Assembly: GCA_946811185.2 (NCBI GenBank)
Contig: OX328097.1
Coordinates: 34,681,627 to 34,745,626 of the forward strand
Direction: 5' to 3'
Length of the DNA: 64,000 nucleotides
Source: Hippopus hippopus
Lineage: Eukaryota; Mollusca; Bivalvia; Cardiida; Cardiidae
Position numbers and translations under genes: made by a program. Below the pieces are notes generated by a model, which ran no database searches, had not been told where the DNA came from, and saw only the letters and a list, made by a program, of their open reading frames with translations. The number at the start of each line of letters is the position of its first letter. The first letter of the stretch is position 1. Positions 22,490 through 33,984 of this stretch are shown here, piece after piece.

Positions 22490-23265
22490 GGCCGTTTAGA
22501 GTCGGATGACATTGATACAGATACCTATGTCGATGACTTATCCAATATGATACATGCATTTTACATTTCCTTCCACATGGTAAAACGTGTCGGGTAGTGC
22601 CGCCAAAACCCTAAGCTTAAGAATTCCCCATGGTTTAGTAATTCATGTACATGTAAAGAGTAAAAGAAATCGTGTATCTTTAGTAAAAGGGCTTTTCGAT
22701 CAAATCCAAATGAACAAAATAGAATAAATTTCCTACAGAAGCGGCGTTTATCTTGTAAAGTTCAGAGCAAAGCTAAGGGTCAGTATTGAAACAGAGAAAG
22801 ACGTAAACTCTCACAATTCCAGAAAACGAGCCCTCGTAAATTTGGAAACATATGAATAATTTTATGAAAAATGGTGCAAAATGTAGAGATGGTCCGCCTC
22901 TTGATGATTCGTAAATCCTTTCAAGAACGTCTCTAACACCCGTCTTAATGATTTTTTCGACTGATCTATCAATTTTAAGCGAGAAGAATTATCCATTGAA
23001 GAACTTGATAAACCCTTTACCGAGGAAGAAATATCTAAAACTATTAGCCTTCATCATGGACATAAAAGTGCAAACTTTGATAATAACTTATGGGAATTTT
23101 TTCATCTATTGCAACAATCTTATTACATCATACGTTGTTACTATTTTTAGTAAAATTTTGGCTCCAGAATATATCCAGAAATTTGGTGTAAGGGTGTAAT
23201 TATACCTATCCATAAGAAGGACGATCTGTTAAATACTGCAAACTATCTATGCTTAACAGTAATAA
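22490..23265 (+). pseudogene. LINE ORF2 linker and RT start, second copy
   Basis: Residues resembling the endonuclease-RT linker of the same LINE type are readable in broken frames: NSPWFSNSC near 22620, then FSKRAFRSNPNEQNRINFLQ. They continue as ELSIEELDKPFTEEEISKTI and SLHHGHKSANFDNNLWEFF at 22985-23105, then KGVIIPIHKKDDLLNTANYL at about 23190-23250. This is the segment missing from the larger LINE at 18.9-19.0 kb, but it lies 2 kb downstream of that element's end, so a separate copy is more likely. Many stops and shifts are present. Confidence 0.75.
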
Positions 23266-25921
23266 AAGTTGAGCAGCCCCGTTCCCCTACAGCCCGTCAT
23301 GGAAACCGAAGGATATCGTAAAGCAACTTGACAAGACCAAACTGAACTTGGTAGCAGAAGAAACAGTGGCCATAATCTAGCGGCGCACTACAATTTGGTC
23401 AAAAGGGCTGACGTTTTCCGGGAACAGGGCATAAACGTAGCATAACGCCATGAGTTTAAACCTTTTTGAAAACCTGCTGTGGGAAAAAGAGAACATGCCG
23501 AATACATGCAGGTTTTCCCATTATATTATCAATGCCCAACAAGATTGTTTGGTGAAGGGTTAACAGACTGATTTCAGTCTTTAGAATCTCATTAACGGAA
23601 ACTTCGTAGTGACCGTGTAAAATGGTAGTGTCGTGCCTGGAATGAGAGGAAGAGGGGCTAATGAAAACAATTTAATACACCCTACACTGAAATATGCGTA
23701 ATCAGTTCATGCTGAACATTTTTGTGAGTAGACAGTCTGGTTACTAAGGTTGCAAGCGTTGGATAACCAGTTAATTTTGAAAATGTTTACGCCAGGTTCA
23801 TAACCTTTACACAACTCATCATCCTTTGTCCCTCACAGCTTTGAACACGCTTCGCCTCGCTAACATTAACGACCAACGGCCGATTACTATTTTAAACTTA
23901 CGGCTGTTAAGAGATGCATTTACATTAGTTCACTCTAAGGCATAACAATCTGAATTTTCAATTTTTTTAAAGCAATGTTTCCTATCAAACTCTTTTCCGT
24001 TGAAATTTTATTTCTGCTCTAGGTCAAAATGACCTGTCATCTTTTCAACACCTGCTACATATACGGACAGCACTCGTCACAACTCGGCCAATCCCGTAAC
24101 TACGTATAACTTGATCAACGGATCACTCGAAGTTTGCCGATTATATGGACAGCAGACGATTACAGAATGTCTTTGCGTCACCTGATACACATTGATTCGC
24201 TCTCGTTTCATTCATAAAGTTGCTACTTTATCACTGACCCCATTTCTTATAACCGTGTTGAAAGTGAACTGCCACAAAAGTTTTTGCTAGAGATTTTGAT
24301 AATACTGGTATTATGACATAATTCAACGCTAAACAAACTGTAACCGTCTTTTATTACATAATTGAAAACTTAAAGGGTAACTCTAGACCAAATTTTTTAT
24401 TTCAAAATCGGATAAAACTATACTAGAGTATGTTAACAAAAAAATCTTAGCGTTCTGTGATGCCTACTTCACAAGATATGGAGGTTTAAACTTCGGATTT
24501 TCACCTGTCTGAAAATCGCTAATTGAAAAAAATCGTGATTTCCGGTAGTCTGCCGTGACGTCACAAGTGTGAGAAGATATGGTCGCTATATATGAACTAA
24601 CGCAGAATACTGAGAAAACTGCATGAAATTTGTAAAGATATAAATCGCTTTATCACGTTTCAGTCACTTGTCTACTGCAGAATTTCAATCTCTATCGCTC
24701 TTACATCTTACTACAACCATAGGAAAGAAATAAATTTTAAATGAATTAGCCTAGTGGAGATAGTACTTATGAAAAGTTATTCCTCTAGTGGGGAACAAAA
24801 CTATTTTGAAATTCATTTCTTGAAGTTATTTCAGTTATACCACTGTCTCATCAACGAATTTTGATAGATAAATATTAAAAAAAAGAAATAATAACTTAAG
24901 ATAGTTGAATTATGCCAAAAGTCTCTTCCACTAAGTGGTAGAAGGAACGTTGCAATGTGTAAAGGAAATCATTCGAGTACAGTTCTAAGGCTGTTTCTAC
25001 CAAATATAGAACACCGTCGATCATTGAACGGTCTACACATCCTGTGCAGTCTGATCTTGATCTACACTGTCAATGTCAGCATTTCACATGTCTCCTTCAG
25101 CTTGGAAAGAGTAAAAAGCCTTGATCTACTGTAGAAATCATATCCTCTCTTTAACATTCACAAACAACATTAAATCCAGCACACATCCTAAATTTGCCTT
25201 TTAAGTTGAATCCATTTGTTTTACTTGATCTTCATTTATTTTCCTACGTGTTATTGTCACAATTTCAAATTTGTTTCTTTCATCAACAACAACGTTAAAA
25301 AATTGTCTGAATTGCCTCCTGCCTTCCAGCCCTCCATATCAAGCAGTACAGGTTTTTGATCGTCTGCAAAATACAGGGTCAGTCCATTTCCTAAATACCG
25401 AGACATGTTAGGCGTTAATTTAAAAGGAAATACCAACGCGGACAAATATTATTTGACTTTCTTTTTCCGTATTTCTCGCTGTAATCATGTACGAGATAAC
25501 AGATGCTGACCACAAAAAAATGCAGCTTAAATTAAAAATTTATTACAAACTTTACACAAAAGTTTAGTGCGCCAACCTTTCATTGTGAAAAAAAAATTGT
25601 GTGTTCCATCAATGTAAAGGAGTAGAGGGTTAATTCGGCGCCTCTTTGATGTTGGTATCGCACCGTCGTGGTCTCACATTTTTTTTTTTGCAGCTGGAGG
25701 TTAACAAGCACGTGTCATAAACATGTCATGTACAAATTTACTCTTGTTTTTACGACCATATTGAACCCTTTTTCTTATAAAATATAAATGGAGTTTGGAA
25801 TTTTACACAGGTTAAATGGGTAAGTCCAATGTCAAAACTTTTGTATTTTCCTCATTCATATGATCTTAAATAAAAAAAAAGAATCCCATAATCTGCTTGT
25901 CGAATTTCTATTTTAACTACC

Positions 25922-25925
<4 letters not shown>

Positions 25926-25959
<34 letters not shown>
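25926..25959. repeat. (TC)n microsatellite
   Basis: About 17 TC dinucleotides. Confidence 0.9.
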
Positions 25960-25961
<2 letters not shown>

Positions 25962-26035
25962 AATATGAAAGAGATGGATAATCAACAGTGAATTTACCAT
26001 TGATTTCTTGCCCCATTTAAATTTCTGTGTGGCCC

Positions 26036-26226
26036 CAAAGCTGCTGATCGCCACTCAATGACCTTTTCGAACAATGTATATTAAGATCAGACTGCACAGA
26101 ACGTGCAATCTGATCTTATGTACAGTGTCCAATACGGAGATATCTATCTCCAAAAACTAGCAGTATTCGAATTTTTGCAATCGGTATAAAGGTTTATTTA
26201 ACCTGTTGAGGATTAATGGTAAATCT
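26036..26226. repeat. AAGATCAGACTGCA palindrome MITE copy
   Basis: The palindrome at 26083-26117 has arms AAGATCAGACTGCA and TGCAATCTGATCTT with one mismatch. The context shares AAGCTGCTGATCGC and ACAGTGTCC with other copies. Confidence 0.7.
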
Positions 26227-26668
26227 GATATTAAGCCACGTCATTCGGTTTAGACAGACAGACAACAGACTGACGAATAAATAGTCATCTCCTGGCTCGA
26301 AATAGTGCTTAGACTCGGCACCCGGCTTACGATAGGGATTTTTGTGACCAAAAAAAAAAAATCGTTTCCCGACATGAGGGAGGATAAGATTATGAGAAAA
26401 AGGTCGGTATCAGAGTAAATCCACAGTACACAGAAGCCGAAATAAATGTGTGGGTCACACTTCCTACGTCACATCCGGTTTATCGAAGATTTTACAAACT
26501 CGCACAGGAGTGCAAACCACATTTTCGCTTATAACTCTCTTTTTACGAAAGACATTGAAATATGGTTTTCAATTTTAAGATTGTTTTCATTTAAGGATTC
26601 TTATATCCAAAAATAGCTTTGGTCTGGAGTTACCCTTTAAGCATGGGATTTCTTATTTACCTGTTTAC

Positions 26669-27008
26669 TACGGAATACCATTAGAGCCATCGCCTATGAA
26701 TTTGTTGATTTTAAACGCGAGTATCACCATCGTACTATCGCGTTATCGTCATCGTACTATCGTATTATCACCATCGCACTATCGCGTTATCGTCATCCAT
26801 CTTGTCGCATGGAGGAAAAATTTCTCTATGAGTATGCGCACCGGAAGGCGATAGTACGATGACGATAACGCGATAGTACGATGACGATAACGCGATAGTG
26901 CAATGGTGATAATACGATAGTACGATGATGATATCACAATAGTACGATGGTGATACTCGTGTTTAAAATCAACAAATTCATAGGCGATGGCCCTAACGGT
27001 ATTCCGTA
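26669..27008. mobile_element. 340 bp palindromic element built on a 22 bp repeat
   Basis: The inverted arms begin TACGGAATACC and carry CATCGCCTATGAATTTGTTG and variants of CGATAGTACGATGACGATAA repeated at about 22 bp, facing each other around a loop of about 50 bases (26805-26855). GTTTAC flanks both sides (26663-26668 and 27009-27014), consistent with a 6 bp target duplication. The arms are about 135-150 bases and could form a cruciform. No coding sequence. Confidence 0.75.
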
Positions 27009-27714
27009 GTTTACTACTAGTTTCTATTCTTGCGCTTATCCGGGTTAAAAGTAGTTTTTAATCGGTCGGCGTGAGCCGGACGATTAGAGAGACCACAAAT
27101 TTCGGAAATCCGTCTGCTGAGGGCAAACTGATCTAACTGCAACTCCTGACAGCTTTTACCTACAGTCTAATAACACTAATACTAGCTGTTGTGACCTTAT
27201 TACGTTGAACTTTTAACCCTGATAAGGAATGGTGTCAGTGATAAAGCAACAACTTATGAATAAAACAAGAGCGAATCCAGGAGTATCGGATTATGTAAGC
27301 ACACCTTGTGTTGAAAAGATGATAGGTCATTTGGCCTCGAGCAAGGATAAACTTGCAGTGAAACGGAATATGTAAGGAAACATTGGTTTAAAAGAATTTG
27401 AAAATTTAGATTTTTTTGCCTTAGAGCAAACTGATGTACATGCTGGTGGTAAAAGCTGTTTAAAAAAGTAATCTGCAGTTGGTAGTTTAATGTAAGCGAG
27501 GTGAAGCGTGTGAAGCAGTGTGGGACAAAGGATGTAGAGTTGTTTAAAAGTTATTACCCTAGTGGAGAAGCCATTACGTAAACATTTTCAGAATGGTCTG
27601 GTTATCCCACGCTTTCAACCTTAGAAACCAGACTGTCCATTCACAATACTGACCAGCATATATTTGATTATGCATCTTTCAGCTTAGGATGTATTAAACT
27701 TTGGGCTACTAAGC

Positions 27715-27906
27715 GCGAATTTATGATCTTTTCTGGACATTGTAGATCAAGATCAGACTGTATACTACATGCTGTCTGATTTTGTATCTTTAATGTCCGA
27801 CAAGAAGATATTTTTTCCAAAACAAAAATACCTTTGAAATAATAAAAAACTGGGTTTTTACTGTCAGCTTGAAAGTTTCATTTCACTTATTTAGAAGGTT
27901 AAGGGT
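27715..27906. repeat. AAGATCAGACTGCA palindrome MITE copy in right arm
   Basis: AAGATCAGACTGTA and the degenerate complement GCTGTCTGATTTTG lie at 27749-27787. The block ends AGAAGGTTAAGGGTTAAAT at 27906. It is absent from the matching position of the left arm, so it inserted after the arms formed. Confidence 0.7.
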
Positions 27907-28129
27907 TAAATTGTTTTCATAACCCCTCTTCCTCTCCCTAAAGCTACGGCTCTACCATTTTACACGCTCACTAACATATTTCTTTTTGATGACATTCTTA
28001 AGACTGGAATCAGTCTATTAACCGTTGGCCACACAATCTTGTCGGGCTTTAAAAATGTAGTGGGAAAAACAGCATACATGTATTAAGCATGTTCTCTTTT
28101 TCCTCACAGCGTTTTTTCATCATTTGAAA

Positions 28130-29750
28130 GATTTTCAACATTTTGTCATTTGGTAGAGTTAAACAGAGCATTTTCTTAGAAGGAAAAAACCCTGAATCTG
28201 CAACACAAAAAACTCACTTAACGTCATATTCTCCATGTCTGAATCAACTGACCAGGAAAAAGCCTCTTCGGCGAGCACAGATTCAGACCAGATGCAGACC
28301 AGACTGCACAGAACATGCAGTCACTCAAATTTTGGATCTGATATTCCTATTTCTTGAGATATCGTGGTCAAGACAGCAATGATGCTGCAATAATTAGGCT
28401 GCTTTTCCACGCTTATCAGATCTATTTCATTAATTGAGCGCTTTAGTGTAAAACTCTCAGTAACATGTTTGTCTCATCAGCATATTGGTTGACTCTCATC
28501 CTCTCCATATTCCAGATTAAAAGCACAAGGTTTACTGTAGTAATGCTCTTGCTCATTTCAATGATTCAATACAATGGCCCATGTTCTCCAGTGACATGTA
28601 TAGTCGCTTTTGAAGACAATAAAAGATCAAGATCAGACTGTCCTTTGAATGCAATGCAGATCAGTATCACAGACATACATATTGGATATCTTAATTGTCT
28701 GTTTATGTATAATTCATATGAAAAAAAAAAAACTCAACACTAAAATTGTAATGTTTGGATATTGTTTTTCTGACTATAAAAGGCCATAACTGAGTGTTTT
28801 AACCAAACTTTCCCGTTTCTGATGACCCCGAGGAAGAAGGCTGTTAAAAACATTGTGGAAAAATGCAAATAACCGTCGTTTTCTCCTTTTCTCACAATGT
28901 TTTTTTTTTTTACCATTTCAACGATTCAAATCATCATTAATTTGGTCTACATTTCATTCGTCATGTGCAAATGCTTTCGTTTTGGACAAGTCTAAAATTA
29001 CATCATTTGGTAAAGGGTTGAGGGTTTGGTAGATACTACATGCTTTGAAAGTAATGTGGGAGAAATTGGCCAGCCGATGTTTTGGACAGAACAATCTTGC
29101 CAAGGGCAATTTAGCCAGCCGAAAAACGTACGGTAGGACAATTTGTCAAGATAAACGCGAGCAGCCAAAAGTAATCACTTTGATAGTCATAATACAGGCA
29201 CATTCTATACGACTTATTCATCATATCCATCATTCAATATGGATATTATTGATAATATCTGAATATATGTTACAATATAGTTTCAAAAGTTGCAAAAGTT
29301 ACAGAAAAGAATACATGTATTTATATTTTCTTAACCTTTTATAAAAGGTTGGTAGGTACTGTTATTCATGATGAGTGATATCTAAAGCTTGAAAATCGGT
29401 ATTACTGGTCAGAATAGTCACTTACATTCTACGTTTTATTACTGTCGACTGGCAGACATATATTTTTAGCATTCCGTTAAACTACTAATTTGTAAGAGAC
29501 GGAGAGTTCCTACGTGACTCAGTTATAAAATGTCTATCCCATACATAGTTCAAACAACTGCCATTTGATTTGTGATTTCAAACCACTGTAGTTATTCAGT
29601 GTCGACCGATTACAGTGCTGACAACACTTTGATTGTAATAAGGTCGCCAGAACAGGTATAAGTGTTAAAATGCCGTATGTAAAAGCTGAACATTATGAGT
29701 TGCAGTTACATCAGTTTGCTCTTAGCGGACGGGTTTCTGAAATTTGTTGT
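28130..29750. other. Unannotated stretch with partial palindrome repeats
   Basis: No gene was recognised. Partial AAGATCAGACTG palindromes are at 28298-28326 and 28629-28665, and the CATTGTGGAAAAATGC hairpin motif is at 28850-28900. Short open frames at 28143-28382, 28465-28743 and 29045-29344 have no motif and overlap repeats in part. Confidence 0.4.
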
Positions 29751-29756
29751 CTCTCT

Positions 29757-31008
29757 AATCCCAATAAAGAGGCTCCAGAGGGGTCTGTCAATAATAATGT
29801 CATATTTGTAATTAATTTTGCCTTAGGGATAGAAAAACAAAAGAAAAATATTTCCTGTGCCTGGTGGTATTACTCTCACTCGATAAACGTTTCATTATCA
29901 GTTTATATTATTGTTTGTGTTTGGGATAACAAGATTCAAATCACGAACCGTGACGAGATAATTTAAAAAACCAGCACAATAATATTTACATTGTCTCATA
30001 ACGGTTCTAAGTTTTAAACCTGTATTCCCCAAAACAAGCAATAATATAAAGTGTTAATGAAAGGTTGATCGAGTTAGACTTATACTGTCCCACTGAAGCT
30101 TATTGTTTTAATTATCCCTGATATCCACTGTAATTAATGGGCTAAAGGGGTAATGTATACATGTAAGTAGAACTTTTTGCGACGTGGAAATTTTTGCGGT
30201 TTCGCGAATTTGAAAAAAATCTTTAACTTCTGTTCGCGTATTTAACAACAAGTACACCAACAAATAACGAGTATCTTGAATTTGCTAACATTTCCGGATG
30301 CAAAATGTCCGTAATCAGTAATTAGCAAATTTTTCGACATGCTTATATATCACGTAATCAGTAGATGTCTCAATCCCAACGAATGGGCCCAAGAGAGGTT
30401 GGTCAATAATTATGTGATATTTGTAGTTTTGCCTCAGGGATAGAATAAGTGGGGAAAAAACTGTCTGGTGGTACTGCCCCACTAAAGCTTATTGTTTTAG
30501 ATTTTCCCTGATATCTACTGTAAATAATGAGCTACATCGGAAGGTGCCAAATCCCCCCCCCCAAAAAAAAAGGGGGGCTCCAGATGGGTCGCTCAAACAA
30601 TATCATTTTTGTAATTTTGCCTCTGGGATTAAAAAAAACATTCCTGTGTCTGGTGGTACTGCCCCATTGAAGCTTATTGTTTTAATTACCCCTGGTATCC
30701 ATCGTAAAAAATAGGCTACGGGGGTAGGTGTCACAATCCAAATGATTCGGCCCTAGAGGGGTCGAATAATAATGATGTCGAATTTGTAATTTTGCATCGG
30801 GTATAGGGAAAAGAATACCTGTGTCTGGTGGCACTGCCCCGCTGAAGCTAATTGGTTTTGTTTTTTTGTCCCTAATATCCTCTGTAAATAATGGGCTAAA
30901 GGGAAAGGTGCCACAACCCCAATGAATGGGCCCCAAGTGGGGTTGGTCAATAAATATGTGATATTTGTAATTTTGCATCAGGGATTCAATAATAACAACA
31001 ACAAGGGA
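29757..31008. repeat. Interrupted tandem repeat, unit about 180 bp
   Basis: Units begin near 29757, 30374, 30565, 30744 and 30915 with phrases such as CAATGAATGGGCCC, GATATTTGTAATTTTGCAT, GTGTCTGGTGGTACTGCCCC and GAAGCTTATTGTTTTAAT. The first unit is split by unrelated sequence (29900-30080), and 30165-30365 is a second spacer. A C-run followed by an A-run and a G-run lies at 30555-30585. The reading frames at 30682-31020 are repeat translations. Confidence 0.8.
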
Positions 31009-31515
31009 TATTATTTCCAACGAATAAAAATGACTGTACTGATTATTTTCGTTAAATTATCCAGAAAAAAGGATTTGCTGACCTTATGTTGAATTGGCGT
31101 CTATGTGAAAACTAAACGAGTAAAGAAACTTCAGGAGCTGACTGAAGTAGAACCCAAACCTTATCCCCCAACATCGAAGGAACTTACAATGGCCTTGTAA
31201 AAACGTTAAATATATGTTATAATTAAAAGACAAACACCCTTATGCAAATGACAGCGGCGAATGTCCCAGCTTTCCCATGTCCCAGGATCTTCTAGGTAAG
31301 TATTTAAAACCAAAAAAGAAACTTTCGTAAAGTACATGTACGTTACCTATGAAATATACACACATGTTCATTTGCGGTAATTTTTAAAACAGTGTGCAAA
31401 ATCTATCAATTAATGCCTAGATAAAACTCCGGTCGGCTTAGCGAACGCAAAGTTCGAGTTTCATGTGCTCGTAAGGGATGGACATATCCGGTCCAGGTTT
31501 TGATTAGAAATATCA

Positions 31516-32276
31516 GTGTCAAGAATTCATGGATATTTACCAGAGAGAGCTGTTGGCATGCTAGAGGCTAGGCTTCCTACTGCAGAGGTGGCATCTCGTT
31601 TTTGTACATCTGTGCAAGCAGTCAGGAGCGATTTAGTCAGACCGGGAGTATGGGAGACTTACAATGCAGTGGCAAACCGCGCGCCACGATTCGAGCGCAA
31701 GACTGGTATATCGTGAACCAGCACCTACGAAATCGCTTTTTAACAGCAACAGCTACAGCTTCTGTTACTCCCAGTACTCACGACCATCGGATTTCTGCCC
31801 AGACTTTGTGGAATAGTTTAGCTGATAACGGTTTGCATGGACGTAGCCTGTACGTCGGCTCCCTGTTGAAGCGTCGCCCTACCAATAATAGAACGCAATG
31901 GGCCTTTGGACCCATAAACTGAACACAAGAGTGTTCGCGGACAATTGTTTTTACTGATGTGTCGAGGTTTATATTGTCTTGAGCTAACGGCCATGTTCGA
32001 TTGTTCCAAAGAATGATAGTTAAGCCGACTGTTGCATACTGCAACGCGATCGTTTTGGGGCTCGGGGTCAGTTACGGTGTGGCGGTTGTATTTCTTACGG
32101 GTATCGATCGCACCAAGTCGTCCTTAATTAGTGAAATTTAAATGCCAAAAAATATAGAGCTCTAGTTGAAATAATTTAGGATCTCTTGTCCCGCTGTTTT
32201 AAAACCATGATGTCATAACGACATTACAACAGGATAAAGCCAGACCGCGTTTTGCTCGTGTCAATATACAGTTTTT
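31516..32276 (+). pseudogene. Tc1-like transposase relic, N-terminal and middle part
   Basis: The first frame (31516) gives YLPERAVGMLEARLPTAEVA, the first helix-turn-helix of Tc1-type transposases. A shift at about 31600 leads to RAQDWYIVNQHLRNRFLTAT and HDHRISAQTLWNSL, the paired-like second HTH and linker. LFTDVSRFILS lies near 31953 and equals the first catalytic block (D present, the following E replaced by V). LQQDKARPRFARVNIQF runs to 32274, the second block with a D-K change at the usual D-N. A HINE-like element begins exactly there, and the transposase continues after it at 33348. Stops and shifts make it inactive. Confidence 0.82.
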
Positions 32277-33347
32277 AGCTCCACTGGCCGAAGGCCAGCG
32301 GGCTTATGTCATGGCCTGGTGTCCGTCGTGCGTCCGTGAGTCCGTCCGTGCGTTAACTTTTATTTTAAACATCTTCTACTCTGAAACTACCCATCCAATT
32401 TTGATGAAACTTTACAGAAATGATCCTGTCATGGTCCTCTTCAGAATTTCTTGAAAGAATTTGATTCCTTCAAAAACTCTGGTTGCCATGGCAACAAAAC
32501 TTAAAAATACTGGAAATCTTCGAAAATCTTCTTGTCCGAAACCATAAGGCCTAGTGCTACCAAATTTGGCATGTAGCTTTGTCTAGTTGGCCTCTATCAA
32601 GTTTCTTCAAATTATAGCCATGGGGTCAAATTTGACCCCGCCCCGGGGGTCACAAGTTTTACATGGGCTTATATAGGGAAAACTTTAGAAATCTCCCTGT
32701 ACCTAGCCATAAGGCCTAGGGCTACCAAATTTTGCATGTGGCTTTATCTAGTGGGCCTCTACCAATAGTGCCCAAATTATAGCCCTTGGGTCAAATTTGA
32801 CCCCACCCCGGGGGTCACCAGTTTTACATGGGCTTATTTAGGGAAAACTTTAGAAATCTCCCTGTACGTAGCCATAAGGCCTAGGGCTACCAAATTTTGC
32901 ATGTGGCTTTATCTAACGAGCCTCTACCAAGAGTGCCCAAATTATAGCCCTGGGGTCAAAATTGGCCCTGCCCCGGGGGTCACAAGTTTTATATGGGCTT
33001 ATATAGAGAAAAATTTAGAAATCTCCCTGTACTTAGTCATAAAGCGTAGGGCTACCAAATTTCGCATGTAGCTTTATCTAGTGGGCCTTCACCAAGAGTG
33101 CATAAATTATAGCCCTAGGGTCGAATTTGATTCATCCCCAGGGGTCAGAAGTTTTACATGGGCTTATATAGTGAAATCTTTAGAAATCTTCTTGTTACTA
33201 ACCATAAGAACTAGGGCTACCAATTTTAGTCCTGTCTCAGGGGTCTTATGTTCAAAACCGATTGGCCAAGTATTGTAATGTTTGGCATGTAGGGATTTTA
33301 GGTATTAGCCAGTGGAGCGATACAGGGCCATCATGGCCCTCTTGTTA
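32277..33347 (+). mobile_element. HINE-like element, family II (CCACTGGCC), inserted in a Tc1 relic
   Basis: It begins AGCTCCACTGGCC-GAA-GGCCAGCGGGCT, a 5' hairpin, then GTGTCCGTCGTGCGTCCGTG. About five modules of about 164 bp follow (ATAAGGCCTAGGGCTACCAA at 32546, 32711, 32875, about 33038). The end is GCCAGTGGAGCGATACAGGGCCA-TCA-TGGCCCT then CTTGTTA. CCACTGG and CCAGTGG are the subterminal inverted repeats. T5 is present on both sides (32272-32276 and 33348-33352). Removing the element with one T5 restores the Tc1 frame, so these ends are exact or nearly so. No protein is encoded. Confidence 0.82.
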
Positions 33348-33607
33348 TTTTTACAAAATCATCAACAACTGGCTCTCAAAAAGAGCTTTAAGCCAAAAGT
33401 ACATCTACGGGATATGCCTGATTTTGTTCGACGTGACGTCGACTTCCAAACCTGCCAAACAAGGTTAAATACCTACATGTACGATCAGCATTGCATGAAG
33501 AATGGAATAATATCCCACAGGCTGACATGAGCAAGCTTTTGCTCTCAAGCGACGTCGCTATCAAGCCGTCAGCATTGCACGCGGTGGCCACACACGCTAC
33601 TGATGAT
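33348..33607 (+). pseudogene. Tc1-like transposase relic, C-terminal part
   Basis: It continues the frame of 32276. FKPKVHLRDMPDFVRRD corresponds to the usual NPIEHLWD block, with the catalytic E replaced by V. ALHEEWNNIPQADMSKLLLS, in another frame, is the conserved C-terminus, and SIARGGHTRY closes it at about 33598 after a further shift. Same element as 31516-32276. Confidence 0.82.
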
Positions 33608-33984
33608 TGACTTTTGAAATCAGCCCCTTTCTTATTTTAATTCAAATAAAACGACCAAATTGATATTTTTATGTACAAAAATCTTGTCAGGTTGGGCTTT
33701 CCTTAATTATTTTAAACCCTGTAAAGCTATTTTCTTGAAAATTGGCCTACTTTATATCGCCTTTTCTTTCAAAATCGGTTTTTCAGTTTTTATTGTCATC
33801 GGCGCTTTAACAATGGCTCCAGATTCACTATCTGCGACATTTTTCACGTCCTCCCTCATATATACAGTATCGAGTACAAGATGGTGAAATCGTTTATTAA
33901 AACTCCTTCTCTTACGATAATCCAAAAGAAAGACATCGAAATTTGTGATAAAATGTTGAGTTTACTATAAAAATGAAACTTTAA

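Larger units (their letters stand above)
24374..26636. mobile_element. 2.26 kb TTAA-flanked element, Kolobok/T2-like ends
   Basis: The ends are AGGGTAACTCTAGACCAAA on the left and, as complement, AGGGTAACTCCAGACCAAA on the right, flanked by TTAA at 24370-24373 and 26637-26640. Kolobok and T2-type MITEs use TTAA targets and TTAAAGG-type termini, which I take as the likely superfamily (inference). No transposase frame was found. The interior carries two AAGATCAGACTGCA repeats (a partial one at 25043 and a complete one at 26083) and a (TC)n tract. It sits inside the 23.46-28.13 kb foldback element, so it is younger than that. Confidence 0.72.
23465..28125. mobile_element. Giant foldback element with arms of about 0.9 kb
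   Basis: The left arm 23465-24320 and the right arm 27160-28125 are inverted copies. Examples are CTCATCATCCTTTGTCCCTC (23816) against the complement of GTGGGACAAAGGATG (27523), ACCTGTCATCTTTTCAACAC (24030) against TGTTGAAAAGATGATAGGTC (27312), and AGAGAACATGC (23489) against GCATGTTCTCT (28088). Each arm has its own insertions: the CTCGTCACAACTCGG motif at 24066, and a palindrome MITE at 27715-27906. The interior holds a TTAA-flanked element and a 340 bp palindromic element. I recognise no transposase anywhere in it. A large-TIR DNA transposon is the simplest reading; a segmental inverted duplication is the alternative. Confidence 0.65.

Noticed and set aside
26669..27008. CRISPR-like array because of 22 bp regular repeats
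   Set aside because: The repeats are contiguous without unique spacers and are arranged as an inverted pair; the context is eukaryotic.
30682..31020. Minus-strand 112-residue frame with repeated IPDAKLQI phrases as a repeat protein
   Set aside because: It is a translation of the 180 bp tandem repeat.
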